From positions 620,001 to 684,000 of the forward strand of contig NZ_JACHBX010000002.1 of assembly GCF_014200505.1 (NCBI RefSeq): a stretch of 64,000 bases of DNA, written 5' to 3'. Position numbers and translations under genes: made by a program. How positions within the stretch are numbered: position 1 is the stretch's first letter; each line of letters begins with the position of its first letter. This DNA is from Massilia aurea (lineage in GTDB: Bacteria > Pseudomonadota > Gammaproteobacteria > Burkholderiales > Burkholderiaceae_D). Under the pieces are notes generated by a model, which made no database searches, was not told the origin of the DNA, and saw nothing but the letters and a program-made list of their open reading frames with translations. This document shows, one piece after another, positions 8,291 through 16,782 of the stretch.

Positions 8291-9751
8291 ATGGCGAACC
8301 TACGTCGCTCGCTGATCATTAATTTTTTCTCAACGTCCGGCTCGACCGTACTGAAATTCGCGGTCAGCGTCATCCTGGCGCGCATGCTCAGCCCAAGCGA
8401 AATCGGCGTCTACTCGATGACGCTGGTATTCGTCAATTTTGCCCACGTATTCCGCGATTTCGGCGTCACCCAGTACCTGCAGCGCGAAGCCGAATTAACC
8501 CCCGACAAGATTCGCTCGGCCACCGGCGTGGTGTATACGACCTCGTGGCTGATCGCCCTCGGCCTGTTCCTGGCCAGCGACGCCCTTGGCAAATGGTTTG
8601 CAGAACCCGAGATCGTGCCGGTGATGCGCGTGCTGGCGCTCGGCTTTGTGCTGATCCCGTTTGGCTCGATCACCTCGGCGCTGCTGGTGCGCGAGTTCGC
8701 CGCCGAAAAGCAGGCCATCGTCAATGCGGTCGGCACCATCAGCTTCTGCGTCAGCTGCCTGCTGCTGGCCAAACTCGGTTTTGGCAGCATGAGCCTGGCC
8801 TGGGCTAACCTCATCAATATTGCGGCCTGCGTGATCGCCTACATCCCGTTACGCCCGGCCAAGCTGCCATGGCTGCCGTCGATCGCGCACTGGCGCAGCG
8901 TGGTCCATTTCGGCGCCGGCTCGCTGCTGGCGAACATGGCGGGGGCGATCAACAACTCCATCCCCGACATCCTGCTCGGCAAGCTCGGTTCGGCCGCCCA
9001 GGTTGGCCTGCTCAGCCGCGCCAACTCGACCGTGCAGATCTTCCTTCTTGTCGCCGGCTCGACGGTGAATTACGGCGCAATCTCTTACCTGGCCCAGATT
9101 TTCCACCGTGGCGAGTCGCTGGTGCCGATGCTGACCCGTGCTACCGTGCTACTGACTGGCATCGGGTGGGCTGCGCTGGTCCTGACCGCCGTGCTCGGGG
9201 AGGACATTGTCACGGCCCTGTATGGTCCTACCTGGGTCACGGCAGTACCGGCCATCCTGCCGCTGGCGCTGGCGGCGGCGGTGGCCATGATGTCCCACTA
9301 CATTCCCCCGGCGGTGCTGGCGATCGGCCGGCCCTACCTGAGCGCACTGCCGACACTGGGCTCGCTGGCAGCTCGCATCGCTTTCGGCGTGCTGATGTAT
9401 GATGGCTCGCTGGAGCGGTTTGCCTGGGCACTGTGTGCGGCGACAATTGTTACCATGCCACTGGTGCTGTACATGCAGGACCGCTATTTTAGCCTCGGGC
9501 TGCAGCATCTGCTGCGCGCGCTGGCGCCAAGCGCGGTCGTGGCACTGGGTACCGGGGCTGCCGCCTTGCTGCTGCAGGCAGTAGTGCCGGCGACACTTGC
9601 GCCTTTGCTGCGCCTGCTGATCATGGCGTTGCCGCTGGCAGCGGTTTGGTATCTGCTGCTGCGCCTGACGCGCCATGAACTGGTGGACGAGGTGCACCGG
9701 CTGGCAGCGCCGATCAAGGCCCGGCTGGCGCTGCTTCGCCCCAATCCATAA
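8291..9751 (+). CDS. Wzx-type lipopolysaccharide/EPS flippase (polysaccharide_synt family)
   Basis: A 486-residue integral membrane protein from ATG 8291 (MANLRRSL). The upstream in-frame GTG at 8249 would add an unconvincing tail. It starts with an amphipathic segment followed by SGSTVLKFAVSVILARMLSPSEIGVYSM, typical of MATE-like Wzx/RfbX exporters, and has about a dozen hydrophobic segments. It is predicted to move undecaprenyl-linked repeat units across the inner membrane. It follows the GT4 gene by 57 bases and precedes the acyl-carrier/hydrolase group. Confidence 0.85.
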   Translation: MANLRRSLIINFFSTSGSTVLKFAVSVILARMLSPSEIGVYSMTLVFVNFAHVFRDFGVTQYLQREAELTPDKIRSATGVVYTTSWLIALGLFLASDALGKWFAEPEIVPVMRVLALGFVLIPFGSITSALLVREFAAEKQAIVNAVGTISFCVSCLLLAKLGFGSMSLAWANLINIAACVIAYIPLRPAKLPWLPSIAHWRSVVHFGAGSLLANMAGAINNSIPDILLGKLGSAAQVGLLSRANSTVQIFLLVAGSTVNYGAISYLAQIFHRGESLVPMLTRATVLLTGIGWAALVLTAVLGEDIVTALYGPTWVTAVPAILPLALAAAVAMMSHYIPPAVLAIGRPYLSALPTLGSLAARIAFGVLMYDGSLERFAWALCAATIVTMPLVLYMQDRYFSLGLQHLLRALAPSAVVALGTGAAALLLQAVVPATLAPLLRLLIMALPLAAVWYLLLRLTRHELVDEVHRLAAPIKARLALLRPNP

Positions 9752-9802
9752 ACGTAACCGAGTGCGCCGGCGACCTGCGGCGCCCACTGGAATGGAATTC
9801 GC

Positions 9803-10051
9803 ATGTATCTCGAAGAAATCAAGACCATCCTGACCGATGTCCTCAGCCTGGGTGAGAACGGTCGTCACCTCCATGCCGACTCAGCCCTGCTGGGCGCGCT
9901 GCCGGAACTCGATTCGATGGCGGTGATCAGCCTCATTGCCGCGCTGGAAGAGCACTTCGACATCGCGATCGACGATGACGACATCAGCGCCAGCACCTTC
10001 GCCACCCTGGGGAGCCTGGCGGCATTCGTGGCCGACAAGCGCGCCCCATGA
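9803..10051 (+). CDS. Acyl carrier protein, exosortase-A-system-associated
   Basis: An 82-residue acidic protein with the phosphopantetheine attachment motif ELDSMAV (Ser38) and the usual four-helix acyl-carrier length. XrtA/EPS loci carry a dedicated acyl carrier protein beside two hydrolases, and that is the arrangement here. The next gene begins in its stop codon (ATGA at 10048-10051). It presumably carries an acyl group for modification of an EPS component; the group is unknown. Confidence 0.85.
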   Translation: MYLEEIKTILTDVLSLGENGRHLHADSALLGALPELDSMAVISLIAALEEHFDIAIDDDDISASTFATLGSLAAFVADKRAP

Positions 10052-10905
10052 CTGTCGCCGTGGCGCGGCCTGCCGAACCGTTTTTCCTGAAAATGGAAGA
10101 CGGGCAGCGCTTTTGCCTGTATCACCCGCCTGCCGGCCGCTGCCGTGGCGCGGTCCTGTACGTGCACCCGTTTGCCGAAGAAATGAACCGTACCCGGCGC
10201 ATGGCCGCGCTCGGCGCGCGCGCGCTGGCGGCATCCGGCCATGCCGTGCTCCAGATCGACCTGACCGGCTGCGGTGACAGCAGTGGCGACTTTGGCGACG
10301 CCCGCTGGGCACTGTGGAAGGCTGATCTGGCCGCCGGCGCGCGCTGGCTGCTCGAGCGCTTCGACGGCCCATTGCGGCTGTGGGGCCTGCGCCTTGGCGC
10401 ACTGCTCGCACTCGATTACGCACGCGAAGCGCGCCATCCGGTCGACGGCCTGCTGCTATGGCAGCCGGTGCTCACCGGCTCGAACCACCTGACCCAGTTC
10501 CTGCGCCTGCGACTGGCCGGCGCCATGCTGGCCGAAGGCGAGCCCAGTGCCAGCGCGCCGGGCAGCACGCAAGCCCTGCGCAACGCCTTGCATGAGGGTG
10601 AAGTACTCGAAATTGCCGGCTATGACCTCCATCCGCAACTGGCTGCGGCGCTCGATGCGCTCGAGCCACTCGACGCGGCTGCGCCGGCCTGTCCGGTCGA
10701 CTGGATCGAGGCCATCACGGGCAGCAATCAGGGCCCGGCGCCGGGCGCCGCGCGGGCTGCAGCTGCCTGGCAGGGCAAGGGGGTTGACCTGCGCCTGCAT
10801 CCGGTCGCATGCGCGCCGTTCTGGTCGACCAGCGAAATCACCGAAAACGCCGCCTGGGTCGAGGCCACAGTACTGGCGCTGGAGGCGCGCGGCGATGGAA
10901 CTTGA
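10048..10905 (+). CDS. Hydrolase 2, exosortase A system-associated (alpha/beta hydrolase)
   Basis: A 285-residue protein with alpha/beta-hydrolase features: VLYVHPFAEEMNRTRR, then LQIDLTGCGDSSGDFGDA. At the nucleophile elbow it reads WGLRLGA, so the expected Ser of G-x-S-x-G is replaced by Arg. As I recall, this is usual in the exosortase-associated hydrolase 2 group, and it implies a non-standard or non-catalytic role. Its start overlaps the acyl carrier stop and its end overlaps the next hydrolase start by 11 bases, so the three genes form one translational unit. Confidence 0.82.
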   Translation: MTVAVARPAEPFFLKMEDGQRFCLYHPPAGRCRGAVLYVHPFAEEMNRTRRMAALGARALAASGHAVLQIDLTGCGDSSGDFGDARWALWKADLAAGARWLLERFDGPLRLWGLRLGALLALDYAREARHPVDGLLLWQPVLTGSNHLTQFLRLRLAGAMLAEGEPSASAPGSTQALRNALHEGEVLEIAGYDLHPQLAAALDALEPLDAAAPACPVDWIEAITGSNQGPAPGAARAAAAWQGKGVDLRLHPVACAPFWSTSEITENAAWVEATVLALEARGDGT

Positions 10906-11788
10906 CGACGTGCAGACCTTGCCGGTACCTGCCCATGGTGGTGCGGTCGATGAACGCGCCCTGGCGTTTGACGGCGGCGGCGAGCGGCTGTATGGCATCC
11001 TGACCTTGCCCCCGGCGCCCAGCGCGCGTGGCGTGCTGATCGTGGTCGGCGGGCCGCAGTACCGGGCCGGCAGCCACCGTCAGTTCACTCTGCTGGCGCG
11101 CAGCCTGGCGCAGGAAGGCATCGCCGCGTTTCGCTTCGACTACCGCGGCATGGGCGACAGCAGCGGCATGGTGCGGGCCTTCGACGACGTCGAAGACGAC
11201 CTGCGCGCGGCGATCGACACCATGATGGCCGCCGTGCCCGCGCTGCGCGAAGTGGTGTTGTGGGGGCTGTGCGACGCGGCGTCGGCGATCGGCATGTATG
11301 CCGCGCGCGATGCCCGTGTGGCCGGCCTGGTGCTGCTCAATCCATGGGTGCGTACCGACGAGGGACTGGCACGCGCCACGCTGCGCCATTACTACCGCGC
11401 CCAGCTGCGCAACGGCGCCTTCTGGCGGCGTGTGCTCAGTGGCCAGTTCTCGTGGCGTAAATCCCTGTCGTCACTGGTGGCGCTGACGCGCCAGGCTGCG
11501 CGCCAGCCCGCGCCGGCGCAGTCCACGGGGCCAGCGTGCTCGCTGCCGGACCGGATGCATGCCGGCCTGCGCGACTTTGGCGGCCCGATCCTTCTGGTGC
11601 TGTCAGGCTCCGACCTGACTGCCCGCGAGTTTTCCGACCTGGCCGATGCCGATGCACACTGGCGCCGCACGCTGGCGCCGCCGCGCGTGCGGCGTTACCA
11701 GATCGACGGCGCCGACCACACGTTCTCGCGCCGCGAATGGCGTGACCAGGTCGCGCGCTGGACGGCCGACTGGCTGCGATCCTGGTAG
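10895..11788 (+). CDS. Hydrolase 1, exosortase A system-associated (alpha/beta hydrolase)
   Basis: A 297-residue product from ATG 10895, which lies inside the end of hydrolase 2. Characteristic blocks are VVGGPQYRAGSHRQF, FRFDYRGMGDSSG and the elbow WGLCDAAS, where a Cys takes the nucleophile position. A C-terminal DGADHTF supplies the likely catalytic His. Family members occur with the exosortase XrtA EPS locus; their substrate is not established. It ends 7 bases before the convergent beta-helix lipoprotein gene. Confidence 0.85.
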   Translation: MELDDVQTLPVPAHGGAVDERALAFDGGGERLYGILTLPPAPSARGVLIVVGGPQYRAGSHRQFTLLARSLAQEGIAAFRFDYRGMGDSSGMVRAFDDVEDDLRAAIDTMMAAVPALREVVLWGLCDAASAIGMYAARDARVAGLVLLNPWVRTDEGLARATLRHYYRAQLRNGAFWRRVLSGQFSWRKSLSSLVALTRQAARQPAPAQSTGPACSLPDRMHAGLRDFGGPILLVLSGSDLTAREFSDLADADAHWRRTLAPPRVRRYQIDGADHTFSRREWRDQVARWTADWLRSW

Positions 11789-11795
11789 GTGCGGC

Positions 11796-13238
11796 CTAAG
11801 GCCGCCGGCAGGCGGTAAAGTCTTCAAACGCGCCATAGATCCGCGTGGCGCCGCGTGCCGCACCGCATAAGTCTTCGCGAGATTCCGGCGCCGGCCCACC
11901 GGCCCGCAGCGGCGCATCGCCGGCCCAGCCGAAGTCGCCCCGGGTGGGCGCGGCGAACAGCGCACGCACCGGATGGTGGCCCACGAACGATCTCCACAGC
12001 CCCGTATCGCGATTGTCGCCCAGGCGCAGCAATGCACCGTCGCGCGCGCGGATCGGGCCGTCGACCAGGTTGCCATCGAGCTGGGCGCTGCTGGTCGGGT
12101 AACGCACATCGATGCCGCCGGTGTCGAGCACGGTGTTGTCCTCGATCCGGCTGCCCGCCGCACTATTGAGATAGATGCCGGCATCGGAACAGCCGACGAT
12201 CAGGTTCGCGCGCAGCACGCTCCCATCCTGTTCGGTAATGCAGCGGCCATCGCGGCAAGATGATTTGCCGGTGCCGCCGCCACCCAGCGACACGCCGATC
12301 CGCTGGCCCGGCTGGCCGGTCAGCTCGCGTTCGCACCAGATCAGGTTGCGCTCGAAGACATTGCCGCTGCCGCCGCCCTTGGCGAACGCGCCATAACTGA
12401 TCTGATTGCCATGCATCTTGACGAAGTCGCGAACGATATTGCTGCGGATGGTCCAGTGACTGGCCGCAACCAGGTCGATTGGTGTGACAGGCTGGCGCGT
12501 GGCGCGTGGCGCCGGATTGAACAGGGTATTGGCTTCGATCAGGCCGTGATCCGGAAAGCGGCCATCGCTGCCATTGATCTTGAAGTGGGCGTTGAACCCG
12601 CCGATGGTATTGTTCACCGCCGCGAAGTGGCTCGCCGCGCCCACGACCTGAAACGCGTGTTCGCAATCGTCGTCGCGCTGGCACGCACCGTCAATCGTGA
12701 GATTTTCGAAACGCCAGTAGGGGGCGCTGACCTTGACGGCCATGAGCACGCTCGAGACCAATGTAACGCTGCCCGGCTGCGCGGCGCGCACCACGATCGG
12801 CGCTTCTGCGCTGCCGCCGCGGTTGGCCTCGAGTGCCCGCCCGCCGATGCTGTAGGTGCCCGGTGCGAGCGTAATGATCGTGCCTGCCGCTGCCTCTTTC
12901 ATGGCTGCGCGCAGCCCGTCGACGTCGATCACGTCCACGCGCTGCGCGGCCTCGCCGCCGCTGCCCCCGACAGCCACCTGCTGGGCGCCGATTGCCAAAG
13001 CATGCAACTCGGCCTGCAGCACCGGACGCACCTCGCCACGGTCCAGCGCCAGCAGCATGCGGCTGGCGTACTGACCGGCGCCGACGATGGCGGGATTATG
13101 GCCGCTGCTGCGTTTTTCGACATATGGCGCCAGCGCGCGCGGCGCCACGCCCATGCGTTCGACCACAAAAAGTGCCGACACTACCCCGCATGCGCCGAGC
13201 AGTGCCGCGCCCAGCGCCAGGCGGGCGACGGGCCTCAT
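11796..13238 (-). CDS. Parallel beta-helix lipoprotein, candidate polysaccharide lyase/epimerase
   Basis: A 480-residue product. The N-terminus [17 protein letters not shown] gives a lipobox LGAC with Cys17. It has a VDGLRAAMKEAAAGTIITLAPGTY start-of-helix motif, then repeated beta-helix rungs (FENLTIDGA, HGLIEANTLFN, WTIRSNIVRDFV, VFERNLIWC, VLRANLIVGCSDAGIYLN) as in chondroitinase-B/PL6-like and carbohydrate-binding beta-helices. Catalytic residues cannot be assigned with confidence. Its ATG overlaps the prsR stop (13235-13238), so it is the last gene of the prsK-prsR unit. That suggests expression together with the EPS regulators and action on the polymer in the periplasm or at the surface. 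Confidence 0.75.
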   Translation of the reverse strand: MRPVARLALGAALLGACGVVSALFVVERMGVAPRALAPYVEKRSSGHNPAIVGAGQYASRMLLALDRGEVRPVLQAELHALAIGAQQVAVGGSGGEAAQRVDVIDVDGLRAAMKEAAAGTIITLAPGTYSIGGRALEANRGGSAEAPIVVRAAQPGSVTLVSSVLMAVKVSAPYWRFENLTIDGACQRDDDCEHAFQVVGAASHFAAVNNTIGGFNAHFKINGSDGRFPDHGLIEANTLFNPAPRATRQPVTPIDLVAASHWTIRSNIVRDFVKMHGNQISYGAFAKGGGSGNVFERNLIWCERELTGQPGQRIGVSLGGGGTGKSSCRDGRCITEQDGSVLRANLIVGCSDAGIYLNSAAGSRIEDNTVLDTGGIDVRYPTSSAQLDGNLVDGPIRARDGALLRLGDNRDTGLWRSFVGHHPVRALFAAPTRGDFGWAGDAPLRAGGPAPESREDLCGAARGATRIYGAFEDFTACRRP

Positions 13239-14599
13239 GTCCCGCTCTTGATGCCGTGGCGGTTCATCAGGTCATACATCGTCGGGCGGCTGATGCCCAG
13301 CATTTCCGACGCCTTGACGATATTGCCGTCCGCGCGCGCCAGCGCCTTCACGATGGCGCCCTGCTCGGCTTCGTCGCGCACCTGGCGCAGGTTCAGCGGT
13401 TCCTCGACCGGCGTGTCGCCTTCGGGCAGGCCCAGGTCGTCGGCCACGATGGTCGGGCCATCGGCCATGATCACGGCGCGCTTGACGCAGTTTTCCATCT
13501 CGCGCACATTGCCCGGCCAGGCATAGCCTTCGATCGCTGCGATCGCATCCGGCGAGAAGTGCAGCGTCGGACGCGACTCCTGGGCGCAGAACTTGTTCTT
13601 GAAGTGATGCGCCAGCAGGGCTGCGTCGCCCTGGCGGTTGCGCAGCGGCGGAATCGTCACGACGATCTCGGACAGGCGGTAATACAAGTCTTCGCGGAAG
13701 CGCCCGGTGCTGCACAATTCCTTGAGCTTCTGGTGCGTGGCGCAGACGATGCGCACGTCGACGGGGATTTCTTCGTGCCCGCCGATGCGCTCGATCACGC
13801 GCTCCTGCAAAAAGCGCAGCAGCTTGGCCTGCAGCGCCATCGGCAGGTCGCCCACTTCATCGAGGAAGAACGTGCCGCCGTGGGCCAGTTCGACCTTGCC
13901 CTTGGTCTGCTTGGCAGCCCCGGTGAAGGCGCCTTTTTCGTAGCCGAACAATTCGCTCTCGAGCAGGTTCTCGGGAATCGCGGCGCAGTTGATCGCCACG
14001 AAGCGCTCCTTGGCGCGTGGCGAGATCGCGTGTACCGCGCGCGCCAGCACTTCCTTGCCGGTGCCCGATTCGCCCAGCAGCATGACCGAGGCCGAGGTCG
14101 GGGCGACCTTCTCGATACTGCGGCACAGCTTGAGCATGCCGGGGTCGCGGCTGATCACGCCGGCCATCGGCGAATCGGCCTGGCCGTTCTGCATGCGGCG
14201 GTTTTCTTCCTGCAGATTGTGCAAAAAGAATGCGCGCTGGATGACCAGGTTGAGCACTTCGGGCTCGGGCGGCTTCTGGTGGAAATCGTAGGCGCCCATG
14301 GCGATCGCCTTGACGGCATTGGCGCGGTCCTGGTTGCCGGTCAGGACGATCACGCGCGTTTCCGGCGCCAGCGCCAGGATCTGCTGGAGCGTGGCCAGGC
14401 CTTCGGTCGAACCGTCCGGGTCGGGCGGCAAGCCCAGGTCCATCGTGACCACGGCCGGCTCGTGGCGGCGGATCTGCGCCAGTGCGCTTTCGCGGTCGTC
14501 GGCGACCACCACGTCATACGCGTCGAAACTCCAGCGCAGCTGCTTTTGCAGGCCCGGGTCGTCTTCGATGATCAGCAGTTTCGGTTTGTTTTGGCTCAC
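13235..14599 (-). CDS. prsR: PEP-CTERM/EPS-associated NtrC-type response regulator
   Basis: A 454-residue protein starting at GTG 14599 with AAAGGA upstream. The domains are an N-terminal receiver (phospho-acceptor Asp in [11 protein letters not shown]), a sigma-54-interacting AAA+ ATPase (GESGTGKE Walker A, GAFTGA loop contacting sigma-54, [11 protein letters not shown]) and a C-terminal Fis-type helix-turn-helix ([20 protein letters not shown]). This is the PrsR architecture: it activates RpoN-dependent promoters of EPS and PEP-CTERM genes. It follows prsK by 13 bases. I did not find a clear -24/-12 site in the window. Confidence 0.93.
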   Translation of the reverse strand: MSQNKPKLLIIEDDPGLQKQLRWSFDAYDVVVADDRESALAQIRRHEPAVVTMDLGLPPDPDGSTEGLATLQQILALAPETRVIVLTGNQDRANAVKAIAMGAYDFHQKPPEPEVLNLVIQRAFFLHNLQEENRRMQNGQADSPMAGVISRDPGMLKLCRSIEKVAPTSASVMLLGESGTGKEVLARAVHAISPRAKERFVAINCAAIPENLLESELFGYEKGAFTGAAKQTKGKVELAHGGTFFLDEVGDLPMALQAKLLRFLQERVIERIGGHEEIPVDVRIVCATHQKLKELCSTGRFREDLYYRLSEIVVTIPPLRNRQGDAALLAHHFKNKFCAQESRPTLHFSPDAIAAIEGYAWPGNVREMENCVKRAVIMADGPTIVADDLGLPEGDTPVEEPLNLRQVRDEAEQGAIVKALARADGNIVKASEMLGISRPTMYDLMNRHGIKSGT

Positions 14600-14612
14600 G
14601 GTTGTCCTTTCA

Positions 14613-16685
14613 TCACGCAGCGCGCTCGTTGGCCTCGCGGTACAGCGGCAACGTGACGGTAAATGTGCTTCCCTGCGCGGGCACGCTGGTCAATGCCAGT
14701 GCCCCGCCCAATTCGTGGATGTATTCCCGGCTTTCGAACACGCCGATGCCCATGCCGGCCGGCTTGGTCGATTCGAATGGCTTGAACAGCCGCTCGCGGA
14801 TGAATTCTTCGCTCATGCCGGCGCCGGTATCGGCCACGGTCACGGCGACCTCCCCGCCCGCGCGGGCAATCGAGACGCTGACGCGGCCGCTGCGCGGCGT
14901 GGCTTCGATCGCGTTCTGGATCAGGTGGCCCAGCACGCGCTCGAGGCGCTCGCCATCGGCCAGCACCAGAAGGCCCGCATCGACCACGTCCAGCACCGGA
15001 TGCGGCTCGAACGCGCTCTTGAGCGCAATCGCCTGGCGCACGACGTTCTCGACGCGCAGCGGCAACGGCCGTTCCGGTGCATCGTTGCGGCTGAGCTTTT
15101 GCAGCATCATTTTCATCTTGTCGACCGAGTGTGTCACGGTATCGAGCATATCGCGCTGGAACTCGGGATTGTCGCGGTGCTTCTCGGCGTTGGCGTTCAT
15201 CAGCGACAGCTGGGCCACCAGGTTTTTCAGGTCGTGCACGACAAAGGTCGACATGCGATTGAATGACTCGAACTGGCGCGCCACCATCAGCTCGTTGGCG
15301 GCATCCTGCTGCGCCAGGTAACTGGCAGCCTGGCTGCCGGCGATCTCGAGCAGGTCGAACACTTCCCAGTTCAGGGACACGGCGCTGCGCGCATCCTGCA
15401 GCACGACGAAGCCGAACAGCTTGCCGTGCAGGATCAGGGGCACCACCAGCCAGCCGCGCGGAAACGCGACGAGCCACGACGGCAAGACCAGATCACCGTA
15501 TTTTTCAGGCAGGGCCGCGTATTCGCGCAGGTCGATCACCCACTGGGTCGATTCCAGGAAGTGACAGAAATTCGAGTCGGCCGGTTCGGTCGCAGTGCTG
15601 GTGGCTTGCCATCCCGCCACCGGCTGATAGTGACCGCCGTCGCCGTCGCGGCGCTGCCACAGCACGCCGCCCGGGCTTTCCACCAGCGCGCCGACCGCTT
15701 CGATCGCGCGCTCGCCGATGTGCGTGCTGTCGGACGACAGGGTGCGCGTGAAGCGCATCCATTCCTCGCGGTAGTCGTAGCCGTAACTGTAGAAATGCTT
15801 GCTGATGAAGACCTTGAGCCAGGCGCGGAAGGTACCCGAAAACAGGGTTCCGGTCAGCAGCAGCAAGGCGCCGCAGAGAAACGCGACCTGCATCACGCCG
15901 CCCCAGCTACCACCGAAATAACGCAGGTAGTAGCCGGCGAAGCCCATCGCCAGCAGATAGATCGCCGAGCCGAACAGCGCGGTCGAGTGGAACATCACGC
16001 GGCGCGACAGCACCAGCGCGGTCGAGCGCGACGTGCTGCGCTTGACGGCAGTGCCGATCAGCGGCATGGCCAGTGCATTGACGATGCCACGCGCAGCCCA
16101 GGTGTCCGGGTGCATGTCATGGAACAGCATCGCCTGGCTGTACATGTAGAAGTCGTAGGCGAACATCGCGCCGATGCCCAGACAGGCGAACTTGATGGCC
16201 CAGCGCTCCTGGATCGTCTTGTTGCGGTAGACCTGCTCGACCAGCAGCATGCCGAGCACTGCCTGGCACACGCGCGCCGTGACGTTGGGCACCAGGCCAC
16301 CGTCCAGATTGAGCATCAGGTCGGTACGCACGAATACTGTCACCAGCAGCAGGATCCCATAGCAAACGGCGCCGATGAAGATGGGCGTGCGCAGGCTGAA
16401 CGGCCAGCGGCTGGCGGGATCGCGCGAGTTGCCCAGCAAAAGCAGCAGCACGACGCACCAGGCGGCGCTGCGCAGGATTTCGAGGGTGTCGGTCCAGACC
16501 GACCACAGTTCGTGGCCGGTGGCGGCCTGCCCGGCCAGGGCGGCGGACCAGAGTGCGGTGAATCCGCATGCCAGAGCAATGGCGGCAACCTGGGTGCGGC
16601 CGCGCCAGATGGTGAACAGCAGGCCGATCAGCAGCAAGAAACCGATGGCGGCGACGCTATAGCTATAGACGGCAATGGTGGTCAA
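14613..16685 (-). CDS. prsK: PEP-CTERM/EPS-associated sensor histidine kinase
   Basis: A 690-residue protein starting at a TTG codon (16683-16685); no in-frame ATG is better placed. Roughly the first 300 residues hold eight or more hydrophobic segments. A GAF-like sensor region follows, then a kinase core with the phospho-His motif VVHDLKNLVAQLS, the N box QNAIEATP and ATP-lid motifs DTGAGMSEE and GMGIGVFESREY. This matches PrsK, the partner of PrsR in XrtA systems. The signal sensed is unknown. Its gene is separated from the upstream sugar transferase gene by 97 bases. Confidence 0.93.
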   Translation of the reverse strand: MTTIAVYSYSVAAIGFLLLIGLLFTIWRGRTQVAAIALACGFTALWSAALAGQAATGHELWSVWTDTLEILRSAAWCVVLLLLLGNSRDPASRWPFSLRTPIFIGAVCYGILLLVTVFVRTDLMLNLDGGLVPNVTARVCQAVLGMLLVEQVYRNKTIQERWAIKFACLGIGAMFAYDFYMYSQAMLFHDMHPDTWAARGIVNALAMPLIGTAVKRSTSRSTALVLSRRVMFHSTALFGSAIYLLAMGFAGYYLRYFGGSWGGVMQVAFLCGALLLLTGTLFSGTFRAWLKVFISKHFYSYGYDYREEWMRFTRTLSSDSTHIGERAIEAVGALVESPGGVLWQRRDGDGGHYQPVAGWQATSTATEPADSNFCHFLESTQWVIDLREYAALPEKYGDLVLPSWLVAFPRGWLVVPLILHGKLFGFVVLQDARSAVSLNWEVFDLLEIAGSQAASYLAQQDAANELMVARQFESFNRMSTFVVHDLKNLVAQLSLMNANAEKHRDNPEFQRDMLDTVTHSVDKMKMMLQKLSRNDAPERPLPLRVENVVRQAIALKSAFEPHPVLDVVDAGLLVLADGERLERVLGHLIQNAIEATPRSGRVSVSIARAGGEVAVTVADTGAGMSEEFIRERLFKPFESTKPAGMGIGVFESREYIHELGGALALTSVPAQGSTFTVTLPLYREANERAA

Positions 16686-16782
16686 CGTATGCCATCCATG
16701 AAAACGACCATTGAAAAATTCGGGACAGAAACGTTAATGCCAGCGGCCTGCAGTGCACACACCGCAAGCCGATCCGGGACGA

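Noticed and set aside
12992..14656. 554-residue plus-strand frame opposite prsR
   Set aside because: Antisense to the sigma-54 regulator, with typical shadow composition.
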